A stretch of DNA of 64,000 nucleotides from Dichotomicrobium sp964540795. GTDB lineage: Bacteria > Pseudomonadota > Alphaproteobacteria > Rhizobiales > Rhodomicrobiaceae. The notes under the pieces are model-generated. The model was not told the origin of the DNA, searched no databases, and saw only the letters and a list, made by a program, of their open reading frames with translations. The position numbers and the translations under genes are program-made. The DNA lies in assembly GCA_964540795.1 (NCBI GenBank), contig CAZINX010000011.1, positions 5,618 through 69,617 of the forward strand. Direction: 5' to 3'. This document shows, piece by piece, positions 45,061 through 55,080 of this stretch (positions within the stretch are counted from its first letter, which is position 1; each line of letters begins with the position of its first letter).

Positions 45061-46078
45061 GTTCTGGACCAATTACGGCCTGCCGACGGCGATCATGGTC
45101 GGTCAGAGCTTGCTGCTGCTTTCCAGCGTGCTGATCATCATCGCCTATCTGCTGCTGGCGGACCGCAGGATCTGGGCGGCGGTACAGCTGCGCAAGGGGC
45201 CGAACGTGGTCGGGCCGTTCGGCTTGCTGCAATCCTTCGCGGACTTCCTCAAATTCATCCTCAAGGAGCCGGTCATCCCGGCCGCGGCGGACCGGCCCCT
45301 GTTCCTGCTCGCGCCGGTGGTCATGGCGGTCCTGGCAATGTCGGCCTGGGCGGTCATCCCGGTTGATGACGGCTGGGTGGTTGCGGACATCAACGTCGGC
45401 ATCCTGTTCATTTTCGCGATCTCCTCGCTCGGGGTGTACGGCGTCATCATCGGCGGCTGGGCGTCCAACTCGAAATATCCGTTCCTCGGCGCGCTGCGCT
45501 CGGCCGCGCAGATGGTGTCCTACGAGGTCTCGATCGGCTTCGTCATCATCACCGTGTTGCTGCTGGCCGGTTCGCTGAACCTGAGCGACATCGTCAACGC
45601 GCAGCGCGGCGACTGGGGGCTGTTCAACTGGTACTGGCTCCCGCTGCTGCCGATGTTCGTGGTGTTCTTCATCTCGGCTCTGGCGGAGACCAACCGCCCG
45701 CCGTTCGACCTGCCGGAGGCGGAGTCCGAGCTGGTCGCTGGCTACATGGCCGAGTATTCGTCGACGCCCTATCTGCTGTTTATGCTGGGCGAGTACGTCG
45801 CCATCACCGTGATGTGCGCGCTCACCGTGATCCTGTTCCTCGGGGGCTGGCTGCCGCCCTTTGACGTGGCCCCGTTCAACTGGATTCCCGGGGTGGTCTG
45901 GTTCACGCTGAAAGTCGTCCTCGTGTTCTTCATGTTCGCCATGGTCAAGGCGATCGTGCCGCGCTACCGCTACGACCAGCTGATGCGGCTGGGCTGGAAG
46001 GTCTTCCTGCCGCTGTCGCTGTTTATGGTGGTGGTCGTGGCCGGTGTCCTGCAGTACACCGGCGCGGCGGCACAGTAA
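45053..46078 (+). CDS. nuoH: NADH-quinone oxidoreductase subunit H
   Basis: NuoH (341 residues) is the membrane subunit that connects the quinone cavity to the proton channels; it has about eight helices. The signatures are RRIWAAVQLRKGPNVVGPFG and ALAETNRPPFDLPEAESELV, the latter in the loop facing the peripheral arm. The ATG at 45053 overlaps the nuoG stop by eight bases, which fits coupled translation. It is followed by nuoI after 10 bp with AAGGAGG. Confidence 0.97.
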   Translation: MGEFWTNYGLPTAIMVGQSLLLLSSVLIIIAYLLLADRRIWAAVQLRKGPNVVGPFGLLQSFADFLKFILKEPVIPAAADRPLFLLAPVVMAVLAMSAWAVIPVDDGWVVADINVGILFIFAISSLGVYGVIIGGWASNSKYPFLGALRSAAQMVSYEVSIGFVIITVLLLAGSLNLSDIVNAQRGDWGLFNWYWLPLLPMFVVFFISALAETNRPPFDLPEAESELVAGYMAEYSSTPYLLFMLGEYVAITVMCALTVILFLGGWLPPFDVAPFNWIPGVVWFTLKVVLVFFMFAMVKAIVPRYRYDQLMRLGWKVFLPLSLFMVVVVAGVLQYTGAAAQ

Positions 46079-46088
46079 GGAGGTTCCG

Positions 46089-46580
46089 ATGAGCCGAATC
46101 GTTCAGGCGCTGCGTGGCGCGATCCTGGCGGAATTCTTCGCCGCGTTCTGGCTCGGCCTGAAATACCTGGTGAAGCCCAAGGCGACGGTCGATTATCCGT
46201 TCGAAAAAGGTCCGCTCAGCCCGCGCTTCCGGGGCGAGCACGTCCTGCGCCGCTATCCGAACGGCGTGGAGCGCTGCATCGCCTGCAAGCTGTGCGAGGC
46301 GATCTGCCCGGCCCAGGCCATCACCATCGAGGCCGGCCCGCGCCGCGCCGACGGCACGCGCCGCACGACGCGCTACGACATCGACATGGTCAAGTGCATT
46401 TACTGCGGCTATTGCGAGGAATCCTGCCCGGTGGACGCCATCGTCGAGGGGCCGAATTTCGAATTCGCCACCGAGACGCGCGAGGAGCTGCTCTACGACA
46501 AGGAAAAGCTTCTCGCCAATGGCGACCGCTGGGAGCGGGAGGTGGCCAAAAACCTTGCGCTCGATGCGCCCTACCGTTAA
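46089..46580 (+). CDS. nuoI: NADH-quinone oxidoreductase subunit I
   Basis: NuoI (163 residues) is the 8Fe ferredoxin subunit carrying N6a and N6b. The two cluster motifs are CIACKLCEAICP and CIYCGYCEESCP, each Cys-x2-Cys-x2-Cys-x3-Cys-Pro. The N-terminal amphipathic helix leans on the membrane arm. The ATG at 46089 has a perfect AAGGAGGT upstream. No residue is missing. Confidence 0.97.
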   Translation: MSRIVQALRGAILAEFFAAFWLGLKYLVKPKATVDYPFEKGPLSPRFRGEHVLRRYPNGVERCIACKLCEAICPAQAITIEAGPRRADGTRRTTRYDIDMVKCIYCGYCEESCPVDAIVEGPNFEFATETREELLYDKEKLLANGDRWEREVAKNLALDAPYR

Positions 46581-46616
46581 GCCTCGCAGGCGTCGGAACG
46601 AAGCGGATCATCGGGC

Positions 46617-47225
46617 ATGGTTGCGGGGGCCTTCTTTTACATTTTCGCGTTCATCACCATCGCCTCGGCGCTGATGGTGATCACGGTGCGCAACCCCGTC
46701 CACGGCGTCCTGTTCCTGATCCTCGCCTTCTTCAACTCCGCTGGTCTGTTCGTGCTGCTGGGCGCGGAGTTCCTGGCGATGATCCTCGTCGTCGTCTATG
46801 TCGGCGCGGTGATGGTGCTGTTTCTTTTCGTCGTGATGATGCTGGACGTCGACTTTGCCGAGATGCGCGCCGGCTTCATGAAATATCTGCCCATTGGCGC
46901 GGCGGTGGGCATCATTCTGCTGGTGGAGTTGAGTCTGGTCATTGGCGCGTGGACCATCTCCGATCAGAGCCTGGCGCAGCGCGCCGCGCCGATACCAGGC
47001 GGCGACGTGACCAACACCGAGGCGCTCGGCGCGATCCTGTATACCGAGTATGTCTATTTCTTTGAGCTTGCCGGGGTGATCCTGCTGGTCGCCATGATCG
47101 GCGCCATCGTCCTGACCCTGCGCCAGCGCGAAGGGGTCAAGCGGCAGGACATCGCCGCCCAGGTCGGCCGCCGGCCAAGCGAAGCCATCGAAGTCCGTCA
47201 CGTCGAGCCCGGCCAGGGCTTGTGA
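46617..47225 (+). CDS. nuoJ: NADH-quinone oxidoreductase subunit J
   Basis: NuoJ (202 residues) is a membrane subunit with five helices; the flexible third helix couples to proton transfer. NPVHGVLFLILAFFNSAGLFV and LGAEFLAMILVVVYVGAVMVL are the family blocks. The C-terminal, mostly hydrophilic tail after the last helix (from LRQREGVKRQDIAAQ) is of alphaproteobacterial length. The gap to nuoK is 79 bp, one of the longest in the operon. Confidence 0.96.
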   Translation: MVAGAFFYIFAFITIASALMVITVRNPVHGVLFLILAFFNSAGLFVLLGAEFLAMILVVVYVGAVMVLFLFVVMMLDVDFAEMRAGFMKYLPIGAAVGIILLVELSLVIGAWTISDQSLAQRAAPIPGGDVTNTEALGAILYTEYVYFFELAGVILLVAMIGAIVLTLRQREGVKRQDIAAQVGRRPSEAIEVRHVEPGQGL

Positions 47226-47304
47226 CGTCCGAACGTCTTGCCGCGTCCGCGTATGCGCGATATGGCATCGCCGCAGGCGGCGCGCGGCGCATGGAGCATG
47301 AATG

Positions 47305-47613
47305 ATGGAAATCGGTCTGGCCCACTATCTTACGGTCGCCTCGATCCTGTTCACGCTCGGCGTCTTCGGCATCTTCATCAACCGCAAGAACGTTATCGTC
47401 ATCCTGATGTCGATCGAGTTGATGCTGCTCGCCGTGAACATCAACCTGGTGGCGTTCTCGGCCTTCCTGAACGACCTTGTCGGCCAGATTTTCACGCTGT
47501 TCGTTCTGACCGTCGCCGCGGCCGAGGCGGCCATCGGGCTGGCCATCGTCGTGGTCTATTACCGCAACCGCGGCACCATCGCGGTGGACGAGATCAACGT
47601 GCTAAAGGGCTGA
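47305..47613 (+). CDS. nuoK: NADH-quinone oxidoreductase subunit K
   Basis: NuoK (102 residues) has three helices with conserved membrane glutamates in ILMSIELMLLAVNINLVAF and TVAAAEAAIGLAIVV, part of the proton path. Two consecutive ATG codons (47302 and 47305) are possible; the second gives the family's usual MEIGLAHYLTVA start. The sequence matches the alphaproteobacterial type closely. Confidence 0.96.
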   Translation: MEIGLAHYLTVASILFTLGVFGIFINRKNVIVILMSIELMLLAVNINLVAFSAFLNDLVGQIFTLFVLTVAAAEAAIGLAIVVVYYRNRGTIAVDEINVLKG

Positions 47614-47638
47614 GGCGCGGACCAAGGGAACGGACCAG

Positions 47639-49582
47639 ATGTACACCGCCATCGTTCTTCTGCCCGCGATCAGCGCGCTCTTTGTCGGCCTGTTCGGCCG
47701 CTACATTGGCAACGCGGCTTCCGGCTGGATTGCCAGCATCCTGCTCGTCATCAGCGCCATTCTCTCCTGGATCGCCTTCTTTTCCGTCGGCTTCGAGGGC
47801 GAGACGGCGCGCGTCATGCTGTTCGAGTGGATCGTCTCCGGCGACATGGTGGCGGAGTGGAGCCTGCGCATCGACACGCTGACGGCAGTGATGCTGGTCG
47901 TGGTCACGACCGTTTCCAGCCTCGTGCACATCTACTCCATCGGCTACATGGCGCACGACCCGAGCCAGCCGCGCTTCTTCGCCTATCTCTCGCTGTTCAC
48001 CTTCGCCATGCTGACGCTGGTGACGGCGGACAACCTGCTGCAGCTCTTCTTCGGCTGGGAGGGCGTCGGGCTGGCGTCCTACCTGCTGATCGGCTTCTGG
48101 TATCACAAGCCCTCGGCCAATTCCGCGGCGATCAAGGCGTTCGTCGTCAACCGCGTCGGCGATTTCGGCTTCCTGCTCGGCATCTTCGCGATCTTCGCCT
48201 ACTTCGGGACGATCAGCTTCGACGCGATTTTCGCCGCCGCTCCGGGCATGACGGATGAGACGATCAACCTCCTTGGGCAGGATTTCGATCTGCTCACTGT
48301 CGCCTGCCTGTTGCTGTTCATGGGCGCGATGGGCAAGTCCGCGCAGTTCCTGCTGCACACTTGGCTGCCCGACGCGATGGAAGGCCCCACGCCGGTCTCC
48401 GCGCTGATTCACGCCGCGACGATGGTGACGGCGGGCGTGTTCCTCGTCGCGCGGATGTCGCCGCTTTTTGAACTGGCCCCTGTGGCGCTTACCGTTGTGA
48501 TTGCATTCGGCGCGATCACCGCGTTCTTCGCCGCGACGGTCGGCATCGCCCAGAACGACATCAAGCGCGTGATCGCCTATTCCACCTGCTCGCAGCTTGG
48601 CTACATGTTCGTCGCGCTGGGCGTCGGGGCGTATTCGGTCGGTATCTTTCACCTGTTTACCCACGCCTTCTTCAAGGCGCTTCTGTTCCTCGGCGCCGGT
48701 TCGGTCATCCACGCGCTGCACGAGGAGCAGGACCTGCGCAAGATGGGCGGAATCGCGCGCAAGATCCCGCTGACCTGGGCGATGATGCTGATCGGCACGC
48801 TGGCGCTGACCGGGTTCCCTCTGACGGCGGGCTACTACTCGAAGGATGCGGTGGTCGAAGCGGCTTATGCGGCGGCGGACCCGATCGCGATTTACGCCTT
48901 CTGGGCGACGGTGATCGCGGCGTTACTCACCTCGGCCTATTCATGGCGGCTGATGTTCATGGCGTTCCACGGCCAGCCGCGCATGAGCGAGGAAAAGCTG
49001 GCGGGCGCGCACGAATCGCCGCCGGTGATGACGGTCCCGCTGATCGTGCTGGCGATCGGCGCGCTGGCCGCGGGCTTCGCTTTCAAGACCTATTTCATCG
49101 GCGATGGCTATGACGGGTTCTGGGGCGGCTCGCTGTTCACCGCCCCCGGCAACACCATCGTGGAGGACCTGCACCATGTGCCGGCCTGGGTGGTCGCGTC
49201 GCCGTCCATCGCCATGCTGATCGGCCTCGCCGTCGCCTGGCTGTCCTACATCGCCTTCCCGTATGTGCCGGGCCTGCTGACGCGGACCTTCAAGCCGGTC
49301 CACCTGTTCCTGCTCAACAAGTGGTACATCGACGAGCTTTACCACTGGATATTCGTGCAGCCGTACAAATGGCTGGCGCGCCAGTTCTGGAAGGTCGGCG
49401 ACGGCGCGATCATCGACGGGCTGGGGCCGGACGGCATTTCCGCGCGCGTCATCGACATCACATCGCGCGTCGTGCGCCTGCAGACCGGCTTCGTCTATCA
49501 CTACGCCTTCATCATGCTGGTCGGCGTCGCGCTCATCATCAGCTATTTCCTCTACCTGATCCTGAGCCGGGGAGGCTTGTAA
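47639..49582 (+). CDS. nuoL: NADH-quinone oxidoreductase subunit L
   Basis: NuoL (647 residues) is the distal antiporter-like subunit of complex I, with about 16 helices and the long lateral helix at the C-terminus. FFGWEGVGLASYLLIGFWY contains the key Glu, and LLHTWLPDAMEGPTPVSALIH, AQNDIKRVIAYSTCSQLGYM and HLFTHAFFKALLFLGAGSV give the proton channel Lys and His residues. The start at 47639 is ATG with GGGAACGG upstream; nuoM starts 4 bp after the stop. Confidence 0.97.
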   Translation: MYTAIVLLPAISALFVGLFGRYIGNAASGWIASILLVISAILSWIAFFSVGFEGETARVMLFEWIVSGDMVAEWSLRIDTLTAVMLVVVTTVSSLVHIYSIGYMAHDPSQPRFFAYLSLFTFAMLTLVTADNLLQLFFGWEGVGLASYLLIGFWYHKPSANSAAIKAFVVNRVGDFGFLLGIFAIFAYFGTISFDAIFAAAPGMTDETINLLGQDFDLLTVACLLLFMGAMGKSAQFLLHTWLPDAMEGPTPVSALIHAATMVTAGVFLVARMSPLFELAPVALTVVIAFGAITAFFAATVGIAQNDIKRVIAYSTCSQLGYMFVALGVGAYSVGIFHLFTHAFFKALLFLGAGSVIHALHEEQDLRKMGGIARKIPLTWAMMLIGTLALTGFPLTAGYYSKDAVVEAAYAAADPIAIYAFWATVIAALLTSAYSWRLMFMAFHGQPRMSEEKLAGAHESPPVMTVPLIVLAIGALAAGFAFKTYFIGDGYDGFWGGSLFTAPGNTIVEDLHHVPAWVVASPSIAMLIGLAVAWLSYIAFPYVPGLLTRTFKPVHLFLLNKWYIDELYHWIFVQPYKWLARQFWKVGDGAIIDGLGPDGISARVIDITSRVVRLQTGFVYHYAFIMLVGVALIISYFLYLILSRGGL

Positions 49583-49586
49583 GGGC

Positions 49587-51101
49587 ATGTCCGACTGGCC
49601 GATCCTCTCAGTGACGATCTTCCTGCCGCTTGCGGGCGCGCTGTTCATCTTCCTGATCCGCGGCAATGACGAGATCGCCGCGCGCAACGCCCGCTACGTG
49701 GCGCTATGGACCACGGTCATCACCTTCGCGCTGTCGCTGCTGATCTGGGCGGAATTCGACCCAACGACGGCGGATTTCCAGTTCGTCGAGAAGTATGAGT
49801 GGTTCGCCACCGGCATCACCTATCACGTCGGCGTCGATGGCATATCGCTGCTGTTCGTGGTCCTCACGACCTTCGTGATGCCGCTGTGCATTCTGGCCAG
49901 CTGGGTGTCGATCAAGGAGCGCGTGCGCGAATACATGATCGCGTTCCTCGTGCTCGAAACGCTGATGATCGGCGTGTTCTGCGCGCTCGACCTCGTCGTG
50001 TTCTACCTGTTCTTCGAGGGCGGCCTGATCCCGATGTTTCTCATTATCGGGGTGTGGGGCGGCGCGCGCCGGGTCTATGCCAGCATCAAATTCTTCCTCT
50101 ACACGCTGCTCGGCTCGGTGCTGATGCTAGTAGCGATCCTGGTGATGTACGGCGAGGCCGGCACGACCGACATTCCGACGCTGCTGGCCTATGACTTCCC
50201 GGCGGAGATGCAGACCTGGCTGTGGCTGGCGTTCCTCGCATCCTTCGCGGTGAAGATGCCGATGTGGCCGGTGCACACCTGGCTGCCGGACGCGCACGTC
50301 GAGGCGCCGACCGCCGGATCGGTGGTGCTGGCCGCGATCCTGCTGAAGATGGGCGGTTACGGCTTCCTGCGCTTCTCGATCCCGATGTTCCCGCTAGCCT
50401 CGGCCGAGCTTGCGCCGCTCATTTTCGCGCTCAGCGTGATCGCGATCATCTACACCTCGATGGTCGCCTTCGCGCAGGACGACATGAAGAAGCTGATTGC
50501 CTATTCGTCCATCGCGCACATGGGCTTCGTGACCATGGGCGTGTTCACGCTGACCATGCAGGGCGTGCAGGGCGGCATCTTCCAGATGCTCAGCCATGGT
50601 ATTGTCTCGGCCGCGCTGTTCCTGTGCGTCGGCGTGGTCTATGACCGGATCCACACCCGGGAAATCGCCGCTTATGGCGGGCTGGCCGACCGGATGCCGC
50701 TTTACGCCTTCTGCTTCATGGTGTTCACGATGGCCAATGTCGGCCTGCCGGGAACCAGCGGCTTTGTGGGCGAGTTTCTCGCGCTGACCGGCGCGTTCCA
50801 GGTCAACGTGTGGCTGGCCGTGTTCGCCGCGATTGGGGTGATCCTGTCGGCGGTCTATGCGCTGTGGCTCTACCGGCGCATGATCTTCGGCGTGCTTGAG
50901 AAGCCGAGCTTGCGCGCGATGACCGACATGACGCCGCGCGAGGCCGCGATCATGCTGCCGCTGGTGATCCTGACGATCCTGTTCGGCTTCTATCCCGCGC
51001 CGCTTCTGGACGTGACGAGCGAGTCGGTCGCCAAGCTGGTCAACGATTACAACGCCGCGCTGGCCGCCGCCGAGCAGGCGCGCGTGGCCGCGGCGCAATA
51101 A
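49587..51101 (+). CDS. nuoM: NADH-quinone oxidoreductase subunit M
   Basis: NuoM (504 residues) is the second antiporter-like membrane subunit, with about 14 helices. YLFFEGGLIPMFLIIGVWGG contains the conserved membrane Glu, and VHTWLPDAHVEAPTAGSVVL and AQDDMKKLIAYSSIAHMGF are signatures. The Ala-rich cytoplasmic tail is unusual only in length. nuoN begins 12 bp later. Confidence 0.97.
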   Translation: MSDWPILSVTIFLPLAGALFIFLIRGNDEIAARNARYVALWTTVITFALSLLIWAEFDPTTADFQFVEKYEWFATGITYHVGVDGISLLFVVLTTFVMPLCILASWVSIKERVREYMIAFLVLETLMIGVFCALDLVVFYLFFEGGLIPMFLIIGVWGGARRVYASIKFFLYTLLGSVLMLVAILVMYGEAGTTDIPTLLAYDFPAEMQTWLWLAFLASFAVKMPMWPVHTWLPDAHVEAPTAGSVVLAAILLKMGGYGFLRFSIPMFPLASAELAPLIFALSVIAIIYTSMVAFAQDDMKKLIAYSSIAHMGFVTMGVFTLTMQGVQGGIFQMLSHGIVSAALFLCVGVVYDRIHTREIAAYGGLADRMPLYAFCFMVFTMANVGLPGTSGFVGEFLALTGAFQVNVWLAVFAAIGVILSAVYALWLYRRMIFGVLEKPSLRAMTDMTPREAAIMLPLVILTILFGFYPAPLLDVTSESVAKLVNDYNAALAAAEQARVAAAQ

Positions 51102-51113
51102 GGAGCTTTTGCG

Positions 51114-52559
51114 GTGGAAGGTTTTACCGAGTTCCTGATCGCGCACAGCGCCCTCGCGCCGGAAGCGTTCCTGCTGCTCGCGGCGATTGCGCTGCTGATG
51201 TTCTCGGTGTTCACCGAAGACACGGCGCGCACTGTGACCTGGGCGAGTGTTGGCGCGCTGGCTATCGCCGCGGTGCTGGTGATCTCGCAGTCGCCGGAGC
51301 CGGTGACCCTGTTCGACCGCGCCTTCATCGCGGATGGCTTCGCGCGGTTCATGAAGGTCGTGGTGCTGCTCGCCAGCGCGCTCGCGCTGACCATGTCACA
51401 GGACTATCTGCGCGGCGCCAAACTCGACATCGCCGAATATCCGGTGCTCGTGCTGCTGGCGACCGCCGGCATGATGCTGATGGTCTCAGCGAACGACCTG
51501 ATTTCGCTTTATCTGGCGCTGGAACTGCAGAGCCTGTCGCTCTACGTCATCGCGGCGATCCGGCGCGATTCGCTGCGCTCCAGCGAGGCGGGGCTGAAGT
51601 ATTTCGTGCTGGGGGCGCTGGCGTCGGGCTTCCTGCTCTACGGCTCTTCGCTGATCTACGGTTTCACTGGCAGCACCTCGTTCGATGCCATTGCCCTGAG
51701 CGCCCAAGCCGAAGGGGCGTCGCTCGGGCTGATCTTCGGCCTTGTGTTTGTGCTGACCGGGCTGGCCTTCAAGGTGTCGGCCGTGCCTTTCCACATGTGG
51801 CAGCCCGACGTCTATGAAGGCGCCCCGACGCCCGCGACCGCGCTGTTCTCCGCGGCGGCGAAGGCGGCGGCAATCGGGCTTCTGGTGCGCGTGCTGATGA
51901 GCGCGGTGCCGGCCCTGGCCGCTGAGTGGCAGCAGATCATCATCGCCGTGTCCATCGCCTCGATGGCGCTTGGCGCATTCGCGGCGATCGGCCAGCGCAA
52001 CATCAAGCGGCTGATGGCCTACAGCTCGATCGGCCATGTCGGCTACATGTTCGTAGGCCTGTCCGCCAGCAGCCAGCAGGGTACGCAGGCTGTACTCGTC
52101 TATCTGGCGATTTACGTGGCGATGACGCTCGGCGCCTTCGCCTGCATCCTGTCGATGCGGCGCGCCGAGGGCATGGTCGAAGGCATTGACGACCTTGCGG
52201 GATTGTCGAAGAACCAGCCGCTGGTGGCGTTTCTGCTCGCGATGCTGATGTTCTCGATGGCTGGCATCCCGCCGCTTGCGGGCTTTTTCGCCAAGTTCTA
52301 CGTGTTCGCCGCGGCGGTGAATGCGGGACTGGCCTGGCTGGCGGTCGTGGGCGTGGTCGCTTCGGTGATCGGAGCGTATTACTACCTGCGCATCGTCAAG
52401 GTGATGTATTTCGACGAGCCGGCCGATGCGTTCGAGCCGATGCAGCGCGGCCCCGGCTTCGTGCTTGGCGTGACGAGCGCATTCACGCTGCTGTTCTTCA
52501 TCGCGCCCGGCCCGCTGGTCGCAGCAGCCGATATCGCCGCCAGGGCGTTGTTCGTGTAA
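51114..52559 (+). CDS. nuoN: NADH-quinone oxidoreductase subunit N
   Basis: NuoN (481 residues) is the third antiporter-like subunit, next to NuoK. ISLYLALELQSLSLYVIAAIR, PFHMWQPDVYEGAPTPATAL and RNIKRLMAYSSIGHVGYMFV identify it. The start is a GTG at 51114, supported by AAGGAG at 51100-51105. The stop TAA shares its last base with the birA ATG, so the operon continues into birA without a gap. Confidence 0.97.
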   Translation: MEGFTEFLIAHSALAPEAFLLLAAIALLMFSVFTEDTARTVTWASVGALAIAAVLVISQSPEPVTLFDRAFIADGFARFMKVVVLLASALALTMSQDYLRGAKLDIAEYPVLVLLATAGMMLMVSANDLISLYLALELQSLSLYVIAAIRRDSLRSSEAGLKYFVLGALASGFLLYGSSLIYGFTGSTSFDAIALSAQAEGASLGLIFGLVFVLTGLAFKVSAVPFHMWQPDVYEGAPTPATALFSAAAKAAAIGLLVRVLMSAVPALAAEWQQIIIAVSIASMALGAFAAIGQRNIKRLMAYSSIGHVGYMFVGLSASSQQGTQAVLVYLAIYVAMTLGAFACILSMRRAEGMVEGIDDLAGLSKNQPLVAFLLAMLMFSMAGIPPLAGFFAKFYVFAAAVNAGLAWLAVVGVVASVIGAYYYLRIVKVMYFDEPADAFEPMQRGPGFVLGVTSAFTLLFFIAPGPLVAAADIAARALFV

Positions 52560-53362
52560 TGTCGCCCGAGAGCATCGCCATCACGCTGCCTTGCGGGCGC
52601 CGCGCGCTCTTTCTGCCTGAAACGCCGTCCACCAACGCCGAGGCCATGACGCTGGCGCTGGGGGGCGCGGAGCCGCCGCTGTGGGTCTGGGCCGGACGGC
52701 AGACGAAAGGGCGTGGAAGGCTCGGGCGCGACTGGGACTCGCCTGAGGGTAATCTCCATGCGAGCCTGTTGCTCCGCCCCGATTGCCTGCCTCAGGCGAT
52801 CGGCGGCCTGCCGCTGGTGGCCGGGCTTGCCGCGCGCGGGGCGATCGCGGCATTGATGGGCGAAGCGCTGGCCGTCCGCCTGCGGCTCAAATGGCCGAAC
52901 GATATCATGCTGGAGGGCGCGAAGCTGGGCGGCGTGCTGATCGAGAGCGTGGTGCTCGATAGCGATACGCGGGCGGTGGTCATCGGCACGGGCCTCAACC
53001 TCGCCGCCGCGCCGTCAGGCCTGGGCCGCGCGGTGACGTGCCTTCGCGAGCATGGCTTTGCGGTCGCGCCGGAGCAGGCGCTCACGGCGCTGGCGGAGGC
53101 AAGCGCGCGGTGGCTGGAGACCTGGGGGAATGGCGCGGGCTTTCCGCAAATCCGGGAGGCCTGGCTGCGCCACGCGGTCCCGCTGGGCGCGCCCATCTCG
53201 GTGACGCTGGGCGGCCAGAAGGTCGACGGGCGCTTCGGCGGGCTGGACGAAACCGGCGCGCTGCGTCTGCGCCAGGACGGGACGGAACGGATCATCACCG
53301 CGGGCGACGTTGCCATCGGCTGGGCGCCTGGAGGCAAGACAGAGACGGCACAACATGAGTAA
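52559..53362 (+). CDS. birA: Biotin-[acetyl-CoA-carboxylase] ligase
   Basis: BirA (267 residues) activates biotin with ATP and attaches it to the carboxyl-carrier protein. KGRGRLGRDWDSPEGNL (starting near residue 50) is the biotinyl-AMP loop and KWPNDIMLEGAKLGGVLIE the second core signature. There is no N-terminal helix-turn-helix, so it is a ligase only, not the E. coli-type repressor. It sits at the end of the nuo operon, a conserved position in Hyphomicrobiales, and overlaps the RNase J gene by eight bases. Confidence 0.95.
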   Translation: MSPESIAITLPCGRRALFLPETPSTNAEAMTLALGGAEPPLWVWAGRQTKGRGRLGRDWDSPEGNLHASLLLRPDCLPQAIGGLPLVAGLAARGAIAALMGEALAVRLRLKWPNDIMLEGAKLGGVLIESVVLDSDTRAVVIGTGLNLAAAPSGLGRAVTCLREHGFAVAPEQALTALAEASARWLETWGNGAGFPQIREAWLRHAVPLGAPISVTLGGQKVDGRFGGLDETGALRLRQDGTERIITAGDVAIGWAPGGKTETAQHE

Positions 53363-55028
53363 TGGCGATGAGGCCGGCCTCGTCTTTCTGCCGCTGGGCG
53401 GCATCGGCGAGATTGGCATGAACATGTATCTCTACGGCGTCGGCCCGGCCGATGACCGCAAGTGGCTGATGGTCGACTGCGGCGTCACCTTCCCGAGCGC
53501 GGACGAGCCGGGCATCGAGATCATCACGCCGGACACCGCCTTCATCGAGGCCGAGCGCAACCTCGTCGGCATCGTGCTGACCCATGCGCATGAGGACCAC
53601 ATCGGCGCGGTCGAGGAGTTGTGGCCGCGGCTGCGCGCGCCGGTCTACGGTACGCAGTTTGCGCTGACGCTGCTGCGCGGCAAGCTCGCCCAGCGCGACT
53701 GGGGCAAGCAGGTGGAGCTGATTGAGGTGCCCTATGAAGGCCGCATCGACATCGGTCCGTTCAATGTCGAATTCATCAACATGGCGCATTCGATCCCCGA
53801 GACCAGCGCGCTGGCGATCCGCGCCGGGGGCGCGCTTGCGCTTCACACCGCCGACTGGAAAATCGACGAAACGCCGGTCCTTGGCGAGCCGACCAACGTC
53901 AAGCGGCTGCGTGAACTGGGCGACGAGGGCATCGATGCGCTGATCTGCGACAGCACGAACGCCATTACCGAGGGCACGACGTTCTCGGAAGGGACGGTGG
54001 CGCAGACCCTCAAGACGCTGGTGGCCGAAGCGCCGCAGCGGGTGGCGTTTACCACCTTCGCGTCGAATGTCGCGCGGCTGATCGCCATCGCCGAGGCCGC
54101 TCAGGCCGCAGACCGTCATCTGGTGATCGTGGGACGGTCCATGCGCCGCATCATCGACGCGGCGGAGGAAACCGGCTATTGGCCCGGGCATCTGAGCTAT
54201 CTGGACGAGGAGGATTACGGCTATTTGCCGCCGGAAAAGGTCGTGGCGCTGTGCACCGGCAGCCAGGGCGAGCCGCGCGCGGCGGTGGCCCGGATCGCCG
54301 AGGACGAGCACCCGAACGTCACGCTCTCGCGCGGGGATTGGGTCGTCTATTCCAGCCGCATGATCCCCGGCAACGAGGAGGCGATCTACCGGGTGTACAA
54401 TAACCTGGCCCGGCTGGGCGTGAAGATCATCGAGCACCGCCCGGACGGCCCGATCCATTCATCCGGCCATTGCCGGCGCGGCGAACTGCGGCAGATGTAT
54501 CAGTGGACGCGCCCGCGGGTCGTCGTGCCGATGCATGGCGAGGACCGGCACCTGTACGAGCACGTCAACCTTGCGAAGGAGGAGGGCGTCCCGGCGCTGC
54601 GCGGCGTGCGCAACGGCGTCATGGCGCGGCTCCATCCCGGCCCGGCGGAGATCATCGACGAAGCGCCGTCCGGCCGGCTGCTGCGCGACGGGACGCTGCT
54701 GCTGCGCGAGGACGACGGCCCGCTGCGTGAACGCCGCAAGCTGAGTTTCGTCGGCGCGGTCACGGTGTTCGTGGTGGTCGATCGCAAGGGCGAGATGGCC
54801 GCCGACCCGCACATCGTCATGCACGGCATTCCCAACCTCGACGAGAACGGCCGGCTCTTCGCCGAGATCGCCGAGCGCGCCATCTTCAACGCTTTCGACG
54901 GGATTCCGCGCCCCCGCCGCAAGGACCCGCGCACGGTCGGCGAGGCGGTGCGCCGTTCGGTTCGCGGGGCGATCAACCAGGCCTGGGGCAAGAAGCCGCT
55001 GTGCACGGTTCGCGTTGCCACGGTGTGA
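53355..55028 (+). CDS. Ribonuclease J
   Basis: A 557-residue metallo-beta-lactamase/beta-CASP nuclease of the RNase J type, an endo- and 5'-exoribonuclease in mRNA decay and rRNA maturation. The HxHxDH motif is HAHEDH at 77-82, further metal ligands lie in NMAHSIPET and HTADWKIDE, and the beta-CASP part has CTGSQGEPRAAV. HSSGHCRRGEL-like residues and VVPMHGEDRHL follow. RNase J coexists with RNase E in many alphaproteobacteria. The ATG at 53355 overlaps birA. The start is preferred over upstream in-frame codons inside birA. Confidence 0.95.
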   Translation: MSNGDEAGLVFLPLGGIGEIGMNMYLYGVGPADDRKWLMVDCGVTFPSADEPGIEIITPDTAFIEAERNLVGIVLTHAHEDHIGAVEELWPRLRAPVYGTQFALTLLRGKLAQRDWGKQVELIEVPYEGRIDIGPFNVEFINMAHSIPETSALAIRAGGALALHTADWKIDETPVLGEPTNVKRLRELGDEGIDALICDSTNAITEGTTFSEGTVAQTLKTLVAEAPQRVAFTTFASNVARLIAIAEAAQAADRHLVIVGRSMRRIIDAAEETGYWPGHLSYLDEEDYGYLPPEKVVALCTGSQGEPRAAVARIAEDEHPNVTLSRGDWVVYSSRMIPGNEEAIYRVYNNLARLGVKIIEHRPDGPIHSSGHCRRGELRQMYQWTRPRVVVPMHGEDRHLYEHVNLAKEEGVPALRGVRNGVMARLHPGPAEIIDEAPSGRLLRDGTLLLREDDGPLRERRKLSFVGAVTVFVVVDRKGEMAADPHIVMHGIPNLDENGRLFAEIAERAIFNAFDGIPRPRRKDPRTVGEAVRRSVRGAINQAWGKKPLCTVRVATV

Positions 55029-55080
55029 GCGCGCCGCTTATCCTGTCGCCTCAAGAGCATCCGCGAAATGGAGGATACTG